Source: Thalassotalea piscium
GTDB taxonomy: Bacteria; Pseudomonadota; Gammaproteobacteria; Enterobacterales; Alteromonadaceae
Assembly (NCBI RefSeq): GCF_030295935.1
Contig: NZ_AP027362.1
Coordinates: 806,001 to 870,000, forward strand
Reading direction: 5' to 3'
DNA length: 64,000 nt
The translations under genes were made by a program, and so were the position numbers. The notes beneath the pieces are model-generated. The model searched no databases, was not told the DNA's origin, and worked only from the letters and a program-made list of their open reading frames with translations. Shown in pieces: positions 28,045 through 36,203 of this stretch. Every line of letters starts with the position of its first letter. Position 1 is the first letter of the stretch.

Positions 28045-29310
28045 TTGAATTCCTTTATTGTAACAACCAGTCATTCTGTAATTTTTCTTAATATAGAAAA
28101 CAATATAAGTATAACAATTCATTCTGGATCAGGGCTTTATTACGGAGTTGCTAAATTGCAGCAGCATTATTATGTTGCTTGCCGTAATAACATCGACAGT
28201 TATCACTCTGAAACTGAAAAATGTGAATTAATTATACTTGATGATTCTTTAAAAGAAGTTGGCAGGATTTCTCCTGATTTTGACTTTGGCGATGTTCATG
28301 GAATAGTCGCCATAGATAATGAAATATGGTGTACATCAACGGCTGATAATTCCATTGTTATTTGGAATAGTGATACTAAAGTATGGCGTAAATGGTACCC
28401 GGTAGCTGAAAGAGGAAAAGACTACAATCATTTTAATTCTATTGTAAAACTTCCTTATAATAGGCTTGGGCTTGTAGCCCATAATAAGGGTAAAAGTACG
28501 CATTATATATTTCATATTGACACATTAGAACTTATTGAAACCTTTGATTTAGGCATGCATGCACATAACCTCTGGCTAGATGAAAATAATGCTTTTTTTA
28601 CTTGTAGTTCAGCTGAAGGCCTCTTAGTTAATACCCATAATAAAGTAATTCGAATTGGGGATTTTCCTCGAGGTGTTGCTGTTTCATCAAAATATTCTTT
28701 AGTAGGTATGTCAGAATTATCATTGAGAGAGTTGCGAGATCAAACCGATGGTTATTTACGATGTTTTGATCATGATTGGCGGTATTTATTTGATCTTATC
28801 TATCCAAATCAAGGAATGATTTTAGATGTTTTTGCAGTCAATGAAAATATAAATATAAATAAGACAACATATAAAAATAATGATGTTGAGCATATAAAAG
28901 AAAGAAGAAATGATTGTTTTTATTTACATTCAGAGCAATCTTCTTATTATTTAGCTACAGGGCAATGGTCTAAGCCTGAAGAATTTCGTTGGACAATAGC
29001 CCAAAAAAGCCAAATAAGAATATCCTATAATGAAAGTCATACCTTGATGAAAATTTATGGGTATAATGAACATTATATAAATGAAAATATTTTATTTTTA
29101 CTTAATGATGAACTAGTCGCAGAGCTTTTTTTAAAGCGTAGTGGTCAATTTGAAGTTACGGTTAAATTACCCAAAAACTTAAGTGCTACTACTTCCGAGT
29201 TAACTATTTCAGTGCCTTACTTAGTGAGATATAATGATGTTGATTCACGAAATTTAGGTATAGCAATTAAATCTATTCAATTTATTAATGAAAGAGAATT
29301 TGAAAAATGA
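28045..29310 (+). CDS. Beta-propeller protein (DUF4915-like) with beta-sandwich tail
   Basis: The only in-frame start near the 5' end is TTG 28045, six bases after the previous stop and without a clear ribosome site, so translational coupling is likely. Residues ~1-270 show propeller-like repeats with [34 protein letters not shown] and RGVAVSS, resembling the DUF4915 family often found beside glycosyltransferases. Residues ~290-415 carry the module also seen at the ends of the proteins at 20836 and 24046 ([15 protein letters not shown]). No signal peptide, so cytoplasmic. Role unknown. Confidence 0.55.
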   Translation: MNSFIVTTSHSVIFLNIENNISITIHSGSGLYYGVAKLQQHYYVACRNNIDSYHSETEKCELIILDDSLKEVGRISPDFDFGDVHGIVAIDNEIWCTSTADNSIVIWNSDTKVWRKWYPVAERGKDYNHFNSIVKLPYNRLGLVAHNKGKSTHYIFHIDTLELIETFDLGMHAHNLWLDENNAFFTCSSAEGLLVNTHNKVIRIGDFPRGVAVSSKYSLVGMSELSLRELRDQTDGYLRCFDHDWRYLFDLIYPNQGMILDVFAVNENININKTTYKNNDVEHIKERRNDCFYLHSEQSSYYLATGQWSKPEEFRWTIAQKSQIRISYNESHTLMKIYGYNEHYINENILFLLNDELVAELFLKRSGQFEVTVKLPKNLSATTSELTISVPYLVRYNDVDSRNLGIAIKSIQFINEREFEK

Positions 29311-30341
29311 AAACAGCAGTAATAACAGGGATCACCGGGCAGGATGCAGCATATTTAGCTGAGATTCTTTTGGAAAAAGGATATAAAGTCTACGGCACTT
29401 ACCGCAGAACAAGTACTGTGAACTTATGGCGCATTGAAGAGCTAGGTATTGAAAACCATGAAAATTTAGAATTGTTAGAATATGATTTAACAGATTTATC
29501 TGCCAGTATTCGTTTATTACAAGCAACTAAACCCGATGAACTTTATAACTTAGCCGCACAAAGTTTTGTGGGGGTTTCGTTTGAGCAACCAATAACGACT
29601 GCTGAAATTACAGGTATTGGCCCGGTTAATTTGCTAGAAGCTATTCGCATTGTTAATCCTAAAATTAAGTTTTATCAGGCATCTACGTCAGAGATGTTTG
29701 GTAAAGTTCAAGAGATCCCTCAAAAAGAGAGCACACCTTTTTATCCTCGAAGTCCATACGGTGCAGCCAAGTTATATGCACATTGGATGGTGATTAACTA
29801 TCGTGAATCTTATGATATATTTGCTACTAGTGGTATTTTATTTAACCATGAGTCACCCTTACGTGGTCAAGAGTTTGTTACACGGAAAATAACCGACTCT
29901 GTTGCTAAAATAAAATTAGGTAAGCTTGAAGTGTTAGAGCTTGGTAATATGGATGCCAAACGTGATTGGGGCTTTGCAAAAGATTATGTGGAGGGGATGT
30001 GGCGTATGTTGCAAGCAGATAAGCCCGATACATATGTATTGGCTACGAATCGTACCGAAACCGTACGTGATTTTGTAACCATGGCATTTAAAGCAGTAAA
30101 TATCGAACTTGAATGGAAAGGCCGTGAAGAAAACGAAACCGCTGTAGATGCAAGTACAGGTAAAACATTAGTAAGCGTTAACCCTAAGTTTTATCGACCA
30201 GCGGAAGTTGAATTGTTAATAGGTGATGCTACTAAAGCGAAGAATGACCTTGGCTGGGAGCCAAAAACAACTTTAGAAGAGCTTTGTGCGATGATGGTAG
30301 AAGCTGATCTCAGGCGTAACGAAAAAGGTATTTCTTTTTAG
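29307..30341 (+). CDS. gmd: GDP-mannose 4,6-dehydratase
   Basis: 344 residues, overlapping the previous gene by four bases. It is an extended short-chain dehydrogenase with NADP loop TGITGQD (7-13), the catalytic set TSE (127-129) and Y151/K155 in [12 protein letters not shown], and the Gmd signature [14 protein letters not shown]. It converts GDP-D-mannose to GDP-4-keto-6-deoxy-D-mannose. With the reductase that follows it supplies GDP-D-rhamnose. GDP-mannose synthesis genes (manB, manC) are not in this window. Confidence 0.96.
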   Translation: MKTAVITGITGQDAAYLAEILLEKGYKVYGTYRRTSTVNLWRIEELGIENHENLELLEYDLTDLSASIRLLQATKPDELYNLAAQSFVGVSFEQPITTAEITGIGPVNLLEAIRIVNPKIKFYQASTSEMFGKVQEIPQKESTPFYPRSPYGAAKLYAHWMVINYRESYDIFATSGILFNHESPLRGQEFVTRKITDSVAKIKLGKLEVLELGNMDAKRDWGFAKDYVEGMWRMLQADKPDTYVLATNRTETVRDFVTMAFKAVNIELEWKGREENETAVDASTGKTLVSVNPKFYRPAEVELLIGDATKAKNDLGWEPKTTLEELCAMMVEADLRRNEKGISF

Positions 30342-30343
30342 TT

Positions 30344-31237
30344 ATGAAAACAATACTTGTAACTGGCGCTTCGGGTTTTACTGGGCGCCATTTTGTTTCT
30401 CTAGCAAATAAACTGGGCTATGAATGTGTTGCTTTATGTCATAAAACAACAGATAGAATTGAAGGTTGTACCTCAGTTGTGGTTGCTGATATAACTAATA
30501 AAACTGAGCTTAAAGCACAGCTATGTAAGCTCAAGCCTAATTTTGTTGTGCATTTGGCCGCTATTTCTTTTGTACCCCATGGTGATGTCACAGACATTTA
30601 CCGGGCTAACTTAATTGGTACCACTAATTTGATCGATTGCTTGGTAGAGCTTAAATTACCTATTGAAAAGGTTTTAGTGGCAAGTAGTGGTAATGTTTAT
30701 GGAAACAATACACAACTACCTATCGAAGAAAGTATGCCATTCACTCCTGTTAATGATTATGCTGTTTCTAAAAGTGCAATGGAATTAGCACTAAGTGTTC
30801 GTTTTAATCAATTGCCGATTATAATTGTGCGTCCTTTTAATTATACAGGGGTAGGGCAGGCTGAACATTTTCTAATTCCTAAAATTGTTAGTGCCTTTAA
30901 ACGTAATGACAACTCAATTGAGTTAGGTAATTTAGAGGTAGCAAGAGATTTCTCAGATGTACGAGACGTAGTGACTGCATATATTAAGCTTTTAGAAAGC
31001 GACGTTAAGTCTGAGGTATTTAATGTATGTACAGGTGTAGCGACATCCTTGTTATCGGTAATTAATTTATTAAATGAATTCTCAGGTTATAAAATTAATG
31101 TCGAAGTAAATCCTGACTTTGTTAGAGGTAATGAAATTAAAGAGTTATATGGAGATAATACTAAACTAGTAAAGGCAATTGGCGAATATCAAAATTATGA
31201 ATTGTTAGATACTTTAAATTGGATGTATAAACCTTAA
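30344..31237 (+). CDS. rmd: GDP-4-keto-6-deoxy-D-mannose reductase (GDP-D-rhamnose forming)
   Basis: 297 residues starting three bases after gmd. Rossmann loop TGASGFTGRHF (7-17), catalytic SSGNVYG (114-120) and Y139/K143 in NDYAVSKSAME. Its size and place directly after gmd match Rmd of the Pseudomonas aeruginosa common-antigen locus rather than the longer Fcl (GDP-L-fucose synthase), which also epimerises. The product would be GDP-D-rhamnose, the donor for a D-rhamnan. An alternative 6-deoxyhexose (for example 6-deoxy-D-talose) cannot be excluded from sequence alone. Confidence 0.82.
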   Translation: MKTILVTGASGFTGRHFVSLANKLGYECVALCHKTTDRIEGCTSVVVADITNKTELKAQLCKLKPNFVVHLAAISFVPHGDVTDIYRANLIGTTNLIDCLVELKLPIEKVLVASSGNVYGNNTQLPIEESMPFTPVNDYAVSKSAMELALSVRFNQLPIIIVRPFNYTGVGQAEHFLIPKIVSAFKRNDNSIELGNLEVARDFSDVRDVVTAYIKLLESDVKSEVFNVCTGVATSLLSVINLLNEFSGYKINVEVNPDFVRGNEIKELYGDNTKLVKAIGEYQNYELLDTLNWMYKP

Positions 31238-32401
31238 ATGAAGGTTGTTTTAGGCTGCGACCCATTATTACAACCTTTAACAGGTATTGGTCATTATACC
31301 AATAACCTAGGTAAGTTAATTAAAGAGCATGAGCAAATAGAAGAACTTAAATTTTTTGCTCATGGTAAATTTTTCTCTGACCCTATCGTCAATTATGATT
31401 CTCCTGAAAAGAATACTGACAGTCAATCGACTTCTTTTGCCAGAATAAGGAACAAACTTGCCACCTTTCAAAGCGTTGTAAAGGCATACCAATTATTACA
31501 ACCGATAGTGACTAAGTCGGCACTTAAGCGATATGGTTCATATATCTTTCATTCTCCTAACTTTATCTTACCAAATTTTGATGGTAAGAAAGTTGTTACA
31601 ATACATGACTTATCAACATTAATTTACCCTGAATTCCATCCCAAAGTTAGAGTAGATTTTGTCAACCAAGCGATATTGCACTCTTTAGATACAGCTGATC
31701 ATATTATTACCGATAGCCTATTTATTAAAAATGAACTGTTAAGCAAGTTTTCCGTAAATAAGAAGAAAGTATCTGCAGTACATTTAGGTGCAGACCCACA
31801 ATATTATCCTCGAACAAAAAGTGACTGTGAGTGTATACTAGAACAATACCAGCTTGAATATGGACAATATTTTTTATTTGTATCTACACTCGAACCACGC
31901 AAGAATTTAGAAGGGTTGCTCGATGCATTCATGCTTTATCGTGAAAAGTATACGAATGGTTTACCATTAATATTAATTGGAGGTCTGGGCTGGAATAATC
32001 AACGTATTGTGAAAAAAATTGAAAAGTTAACGAGTCGAGGGTGGGGCAAATATTTAGGTTATATTCACCAACAGCATATTCCCATTCTATACTCGGCTGC
32101 GGCTGCATTATTATTTCCATCAGTATATGAAGGGTTTGGTTTACCGGTGCTAGAGGCAATGCAATCAGGCATACCTGTGTTAACTTCTAAAAACTCGTCA
32201 ATGCAAGAAATTACACAAGAAAATGCTGCTTTAATTAATTTTGACGACATATACGATATGATGCTAGCAATTGAACGTTTGGCTATTGATTCAGAGTGGA
32301 CAAGCCTTTTAATCCAAGGTGGCCTTGCCCGTGCAAGAGATTTCTCTTGGGATAAATGTGCTAATGAGACTGTTGGTGTCTATAAGTTAGTGTCAAAATA
32401 G
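31238..32401 (+). CDS. GT4 glycosyltransferase, mannosyl/rhamnosyl type
   Basis: 387 residues, the ATG directly abutting the rmd stop. The N-terminal QPLTGIGHYTNNL and the donor-side EGFGLPVLEAMQSGIPVL (complete EX7E motif) place it with the WbpY/WbdB-type mannosyl or rhamnosyl transferases, and FVSTLEPRKNLEGLL is a standard GT4 hinge. Following gmd and rmd, it is a good candidate D-rhamnosyltransferase building the backbone in the cytoplasm before Wzm/Wzt export. Confidence 0.85.
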   Translation: MKVVLGCDPLLQPLTGIGHYTNNLGKLIKEHEQIEELKFFAHGKFFSDPIVNYDSPEKNTDSQSTSFARIRNKLATFQSVVKAYQLLQPIVTKSALKRYGSYIFHSPNFILPNFDGKKVVTIHDLSTLIYPEFHPKVRVDFVNQAILHSLDTADHIITDSLFIKNELLSKFSVNKKKVSAVHLGADPQYYPRTKSDCECILEQYQLEYGQYFLFVSTLEPRKNLEGLLDAFMLYREKYTNGLPLILIGGLGWNNQRIVKKIEKLTSRGWGKYLGYIHQQHIPILYSAAAALLFPSVYEGFGLPVLEAMQSGIPVLTSKNSSMQEITQENAALINFDDIYDMMLAIERLAIDSEWTSLLIQGGLARARDFSWDKCANETVGVYKLVSK

Positions 32402-32431
32402 TTAATAGTTCGTTATTAATGCTATTAAGGT

Positions 32432-33580
32432 ATGGAATTGAAAATATTACACATAGGTAAATATTTCCCCCCGTTTCATGGTGGTGTTGAAAACTTTATG
32501 TTTGCTTTGATGGAGCAACAAAGTCTTGATGGGCATCAAGTTAGCGCAATAGTACATCATCATGAGAAAAAGCAGCCATTTATTGTGGAAGTAATAAATG
32601 GAGCTAAAGTGCATCGAGTACCATTTTTTGGACAAGCGGTATATGCGCCTATATCACCGACTTTTGGTTATTATCTCCAACGGATAGCTAAAGAAGAAAA
32701 ACCTGATATTATTCATATTCATACTCCTAATTTATCAGCCTTTTGGTGTTTGTTTTTTCCTTGTGTAAGAAATATTCCATGGGTAATACAATGGCAATCA
32801 GATGTCATTGGAGCCGTACCTGATACAAAAATAACGATGTTATATCCATTTTATCGGTTATTTGAAAGGGCTTTACTTAATAAAGCGAGTAAAATTATTG
32901 TAGCAACTCCTCCGTATGCTCAGACAAGCAAACCATTACGCCTATTTCAAAATAAAATAGAGGTTGTTCCTCTAGGACTATTTGGCAATAACTGTGATGT
33001 TATCAATGCGAGTGTTTCTCAAAATACTCTTAACTTACTTATGGTTGGTCGTCTTACCTATTACAAAGGACATACTTTATTACTTGATGCATTATCTGAA
33101 TTAAGCAAACAGGGTCTAGTTATAAATTTAACCATAGTCGGTAACGGGGAATTAAAAGAACGTATAATAAATCAGATTGAAAAATGTAATTTGGCTAAAC
33201 AAGTTACATTATTATCTAATTTGTCTGATGAAGCGCTAGCTGTCGAATTGAATAACACAGACTTACTGTGCCTACCTTCAATAGAGCGAACAGAGGCGTT
33301 TGGTGTGGTGCTTTTAGAAGCAATGAGGGCAAGTAAACCTTGTTTAGTTTCTGATGTTGAAGGCTCTGGTATGAGCTGGGTAGTTCAAGACAATAAAACC
33401 GGATTTGTAGTTAAACATAATAACGTTAAAAGCTTAGTTGATAAACTTCGTTATGTTATCGAACATCCTGAATTGCTTACCAACTATGGTAAAGCAGGGA
33501 GAGAGCGCTTTGACAAGCACTTTGCAATAAGCTCAGTTAGCAATAAAATTACAAAAATTTATCAAAAACTATTATCTTGA
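32432..33580 (+). CDS. GT4 glycosyltransferase
   Basis: 382 residues of GT-B shape. Acceptor-side HIGKYFPPFHGGVENFM and donor-side MVGRLTYYKGHTLLL with ERTEAFGVVLLEAMRASK give the full EX7E motif. It resembles WbpX/WbpZ-like chain transferases of common-antigen loci. Third GT4 gene of the locus and probably another rhamnosyl or mannosyl transferase; sugar and linkage not determinable. Confidence 0.85.
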   Translation: MELKILHIGKYFPPFHGGVENFMFALMEQQSLDGHQVSAIVHHHEKKQPFIVEVINGAKVHRVPFFGQAVYAPISPTFGYYLQRIAKEEKPDIIHIHTPNLSAFWCLFFPCVRNIPWVIQWQSDVIGAVPDTKITMLYPFYRLFERALLNKASKIIVATPPYAQTSKPLRLFQNKIEVVPLGLFGNNCDVINASVSQNTLNLLMVGRLTYYKGHTLLLDALSELSKQGLVINLTIVGNGELKERIINQIEKCNLAKQVTLLSNLSDEALAVELNNTDLLCLPSIERTEAFGVVLLEAMRASKPCLVSDVEGSGMSWVVQDNKTGFVVKHNNVKSLVDKLRYVIEHPELLTNYGKAGRERFDKHFAISSVSNKITKIYQKLLS

Positions 33581-33651
33581 TGTCATCTAAATAACTTATT
33601 ACTCGCAGTTTTGCTGTGAAAACTTTATAATTTGTTTTTTATTATTAATTC

Positions 33652-34392
33652 GTGTCAAAGCCAACTAAATTGAACCATCAAGAAATCTGTATTGTTATGC
33701 CAGCAATGAATGAAGAAGACACTATCGGAAAAATAGTGTCTCAAGCTTGTGCGCTTAACTATAAAGTGATTGTTATAAATGATGCGAGCACAGATAATAC
33801 TGCGATTGAGGCTAAAAAAGCGGGGGCACAAGTCCTTTCTCCTATAAAAAATTTAGGTGCATGGAAAGCCACGCAAGCGGGATTGAGATTAGCGGATAAA
33901 TTAGGTTACAAGTTAGTTGTAACTATGGATGCAGACGGTCAACATAATGTAAGCGATATAGCGACATTAATAAAAAGTCATAAAGAAGGGGCTGATGTTG
34001 CTATTGGTAACTGCACAGAAAGGGGCAGTACGGGTAGACATATCGCATGGCAGTTTTTTAAACGTGTTAACCGCCTATCTGTTTCTGATATTACTTCAGG
34101 CTTTCGCCTTTATAATGAAAAAGCATTGAAATGTTTAACTTCAAGACAAGCAACTATGTTTGAATACCAATGTGTTGGAGTATTATTAATGATGAGAAAT
34201 ATGAGCCTTTCTATTGAAGAAGTCGCTGTCACTATGAACGATAGAAAAGCGGGAGTTTCTAGAATATTTCATTCATGGTTTGCTGTCGGTTATTACTTAT
34301 TATACAGCGGCCTCTTATCAGTAAGTAAAGCGTTTCCGACCAAAAAAGAGCGCTATTTTAAACGATTAACAGGGCTTAATAATTTTGACTAA
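33652..34392 (+). CDS. GT2 polyprenyl-phosphate sugar synthase-like glycosyltransferase
   Basis: 246 residues from GTG 33652. GT-A motifs are IVMPAMNEEDTIGKIV at the N-terminus, VINDASTDNT, and the metal site TMDADGQHN. DITSGFRLYNEKAL is typical of dolichol- or undecaprenyl-phosphate mannose/glucose synthases. There are no membrane helices at the C-terminus. The next gene, overlapping by eight bases, encodes a small DUF2304 membrane protein, a frequent partner of this enzyme group. It probably makes a lipid-linked sugar used for periplasmic decoration of the glycan or of protein. Confidence 0.82.
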   Translation: MSKPTKLNHQEICIVMPAMNEEDTIGKIVSQACALNYKVIVINDASTDNTAIEAKKAGAQVLSPIKNLGAWKATQAGLRLADKLGYKLVVTMDADGQHNVSDIATLIKSHKEGADVAIGNCTERGSTGRHIAWQFFKRVNRLSVSDITSGFRLYNEKALKCLTSRQATMFEYQCVGVLLMMRNMSLSIEEVAVTMNDRKAGVSRIFHSWFAVGYYLLYSGLLSVSKAFPTKKERYFKRLTGLNNFD

Positions 34393-34753
34393 TCCGCAAA
34401 TTGTTTCTTCTATCATTGGTGTGGTATTGGCATTCACCATTTATTGGTTGGTTAGACGAGATCATATAGCTCCTCGCCAAGCATTACGCTGGATTTTTGT
34501 TGCTTTTATTGTATTAGTGCTGGGCACATTTCCTGTAATAACTGACTGGATTGGTCATGCAGCAGGAATTTCTTATCCGCCTATAATCCCCGTTATTTTA
34601 GGGTTAGGTGCTGCAATAATTAAAATATTGTTAATGGATATTGAGCGAAATAAAGTAGATGTAACACTAGACCGTATTGTACAAAAGCTAGCAATATTAG
34701 AGTCACAAATTGAAGTTAACGAAGCAAGTCGTACTAAAGAAATAAAGAAATAA
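34385..34753 (+). CDS. DUF2304-family small membrane protein
   Basis: 122 residues from TTG 34385, overlapping the GT2 gene by eight bases, so translation is probably coupled. Three hydrophobic segments are visible (residues ~4-20, ~35-52, ~63-83), with the family-typical WLVRRDHIAPRQALRWI between the first two and a charged C-terminal helix. DUF2304 proteins are found beside polyprenyl-phosphate glycosyltransferases and are thought to anchor or assist them. Biochemical role unproven. Confidence 0.75.
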   Translation: MTNPQIVSSIIGVVLAFTIYWLVRRDHIAPRQALRWIFVAFIVLVLGTFPVITDWIGHAAGISYPPIIPVILGLGAAIIKILLMDIERNKVDVTLDRIVQKLAILESQIEVNEASRTKEIKK

Positions 34754-34838
34754 TAAGTTTAATAGCGGTCATAGGTGAGAATTTAAGAGTAATATCATAT
34801 TTTTTAGGTTAGGCGTTGCTGTCGAAGAATCGGGCATT

Positions 34839-35090
34839 AGGTTTATGTAAATAAAACTACCTACCAGCTCATTAGACAGTACTCTTAATTAAAGGCAACT
34901 ATTGTTGGTAAAATGTTGACGGTATAAATGCCGACCTACAATTGAAAAGGGTGATGATAATTAGGTTGATGTAGATGAAATTACCTACCAGCTCATTAGA
35001 CAGTACTATTAATTAAAGGCAACTATTAATGGTAAAATGTTGACGGTAAACGTCTTGACGGCATAAATGCCGACCTACAATTGAAAGCAT
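34839..35090. repeat. 124-base tandem duplication carrying REP-like palindromes
   Basis: This is most of the 517-base gap between the DUF2304 and mlaA genes. Two copies begin near 34839 and 34963; each has CTACCAGCTCATTAGACAGT (34861 and 34985) and ends with the palindromic element GACGGTATAAATGCCGACC or GACGGCATAAATGCCGACC (34918-34940, 35057-35079). The second copy has a small extra palindrome GACGGTAAACGTC at 35042. The rest of the gap (35091-35270) is A/T-rich, with no gene seen. Confidence 0.85.
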
Positions 35091-35270
35091 AATGTTAATT
35101 TAGGTATTTAAGCTTATTGCGTCTTAATATCCAGTTTATGAATAATGGCTAAGTCTTGCTTATTTTTATTTTAACATTGCGAGAAATTATTATTTTTAAT
35201 AATCATTTCCGTTATTTTTATTGATAATCAGAGCAAATAAAAAATATATTTTAATATAGGAAATCAGTTA

Positions 35271-36065
35271 GTGAAATTAATGTCTGTAAAAATATTACCT
35301 GTTGTAAAAATAATTATCGTATTGGCTAGTATAATTTTATCAGGCTGTTCTTCAACTAATGCTGTTGACCAACAACAAGCAAACGCTATTAACGACCCGT
35401 TAGAATCAATAAACCGCCCATTTTGGACCTTTACATGGGAATATGCCGACAAATACGCACTTAAACCTGTTGCAGAGGGCTATGTTAATTACGTTCCTAC
35501 AGACATTAGAACAGGCCTCCATAATGCCGCACTTAACTTAAATGAGCCGTCTGCAATTATTAACAGCTTACTGCAAGGCAAGTTTAGTAGTGCTGCAAAA
35601 AGTACAGGTCGATTTTTACTAAACTCAACTATTGGTCTTTTAGGAATATTTGACCCTGCCAGTGACTTTGGCTGGGGAAGAGAACATGAAGAATTTGGTG
35701 AAGTATTAGGTAAGTACGGTGTAAGCGATGGCGCTTATCTTGTTGTTCCCGTGTTAGGGCCCTCTTCGGTACGAGAAGAAGTTGGAGACTATGTTGATCG
35801 TTACTATTGGCCGTTAGCAGTTATTGATTTTTGGCCGAATGTGGTTAGAAGTGCAATAATTGGCCTTGAATCAAGAGCTGCATTGGTTGACCAAGAGCAA
35901 CTTATTCGAAACTCAATAGACTCATACGAATTTGTTAAAAATGCCTATTATCAGAATATGCGTTATAAAGTTTACGACGGAAATCCACCGATAATTATTA
36001 ACGAAGACGATGAAGCAGACTTAGAAGCATTTCTTGAAGAGTTTGACGAAGCACCTATAGAATAA
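35271..36065 (+). CDS. mlaA: MlaA (VacJ) outer-membrane lipoprotein
   Basis: 264 residues. GTG 35271 is chosen because AGG lies ten bases upstream; an internal ATG at 35280 is possible. The lipobox LSGC gives the lipidated cysteine at residue 26. Family hallmarks are NDPLESINRPFW, the amphipathic pore helices around FLLNSTIGLLGIFDPAS, the GREHEEFGEVLGKYGV block and YLVVPVLGPSSVRE. MlaA removes misplaced phospholipids from the outer leaflet of the outer membrane and passes them to MlaC. The rest of the Mla system is not here. An outer-membrane asymmetry gene between two glycan loci may be incidental. Confidence 0.95.
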   Translation: MKLMSVKILPVVKIIIVLASIILSGCSSTNAVDQQQANAINDPLESINRPFWTFTWEYADKYALKPVAEGYVNYVPTDIRTGLHNAALNLNEPSAIINSLLQGKFSSAAKSTGRFLLNSTIGLLGIFDPASDFGWGREHEEFGEVLGKYGVSDGAYLVVPVLGPSSVREEVGDYVDRYYWPLAVIDFWPNVVRSAIIGLESRAALVDQEQLIRNSIDSYEFVKNAYYQNMRYKVYDGNPPIIINEDDEADLEAFLEEFDEAPIE

Positions 36066-36110
36066 TGAAAAGGTAAAGCTTCTTATCAGATTAAATAATT
36101 GAGTGTTACT

Positions 36111-36182
36111 TTGAAAGTGGTACACTTGAAAGAATTTTTTTTTACAGGGCTAGTTTTATTAGGCTGTAAGTATATTAATTAA
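36111..36182 (+). CDS. Possible 23-residue mini-lipoprotein or leader peptide
   Basis: A TTG-started frame encodes MKVVHLKEFF, then a hydrophobic run ending in a perfect lipobox LLGC, followed by only KYIN and a stop. The stop (36180-36182) directly abuts the open frame of the next gene. No good ribosome site is seen. It may be a real micro-lipoprotein, a translation-coupling leader, or the relic of a lipoprotein signal once belonging to the export protein that follows. Weak call, made because the lipobox is so exact. Confidence 0.25.
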   Translation: MKVVHLKEFFFTGLVLLGCKYIN

Positions 36183-36203
36183 TTGGAAATTTTGGCGTTT
36201 AGA

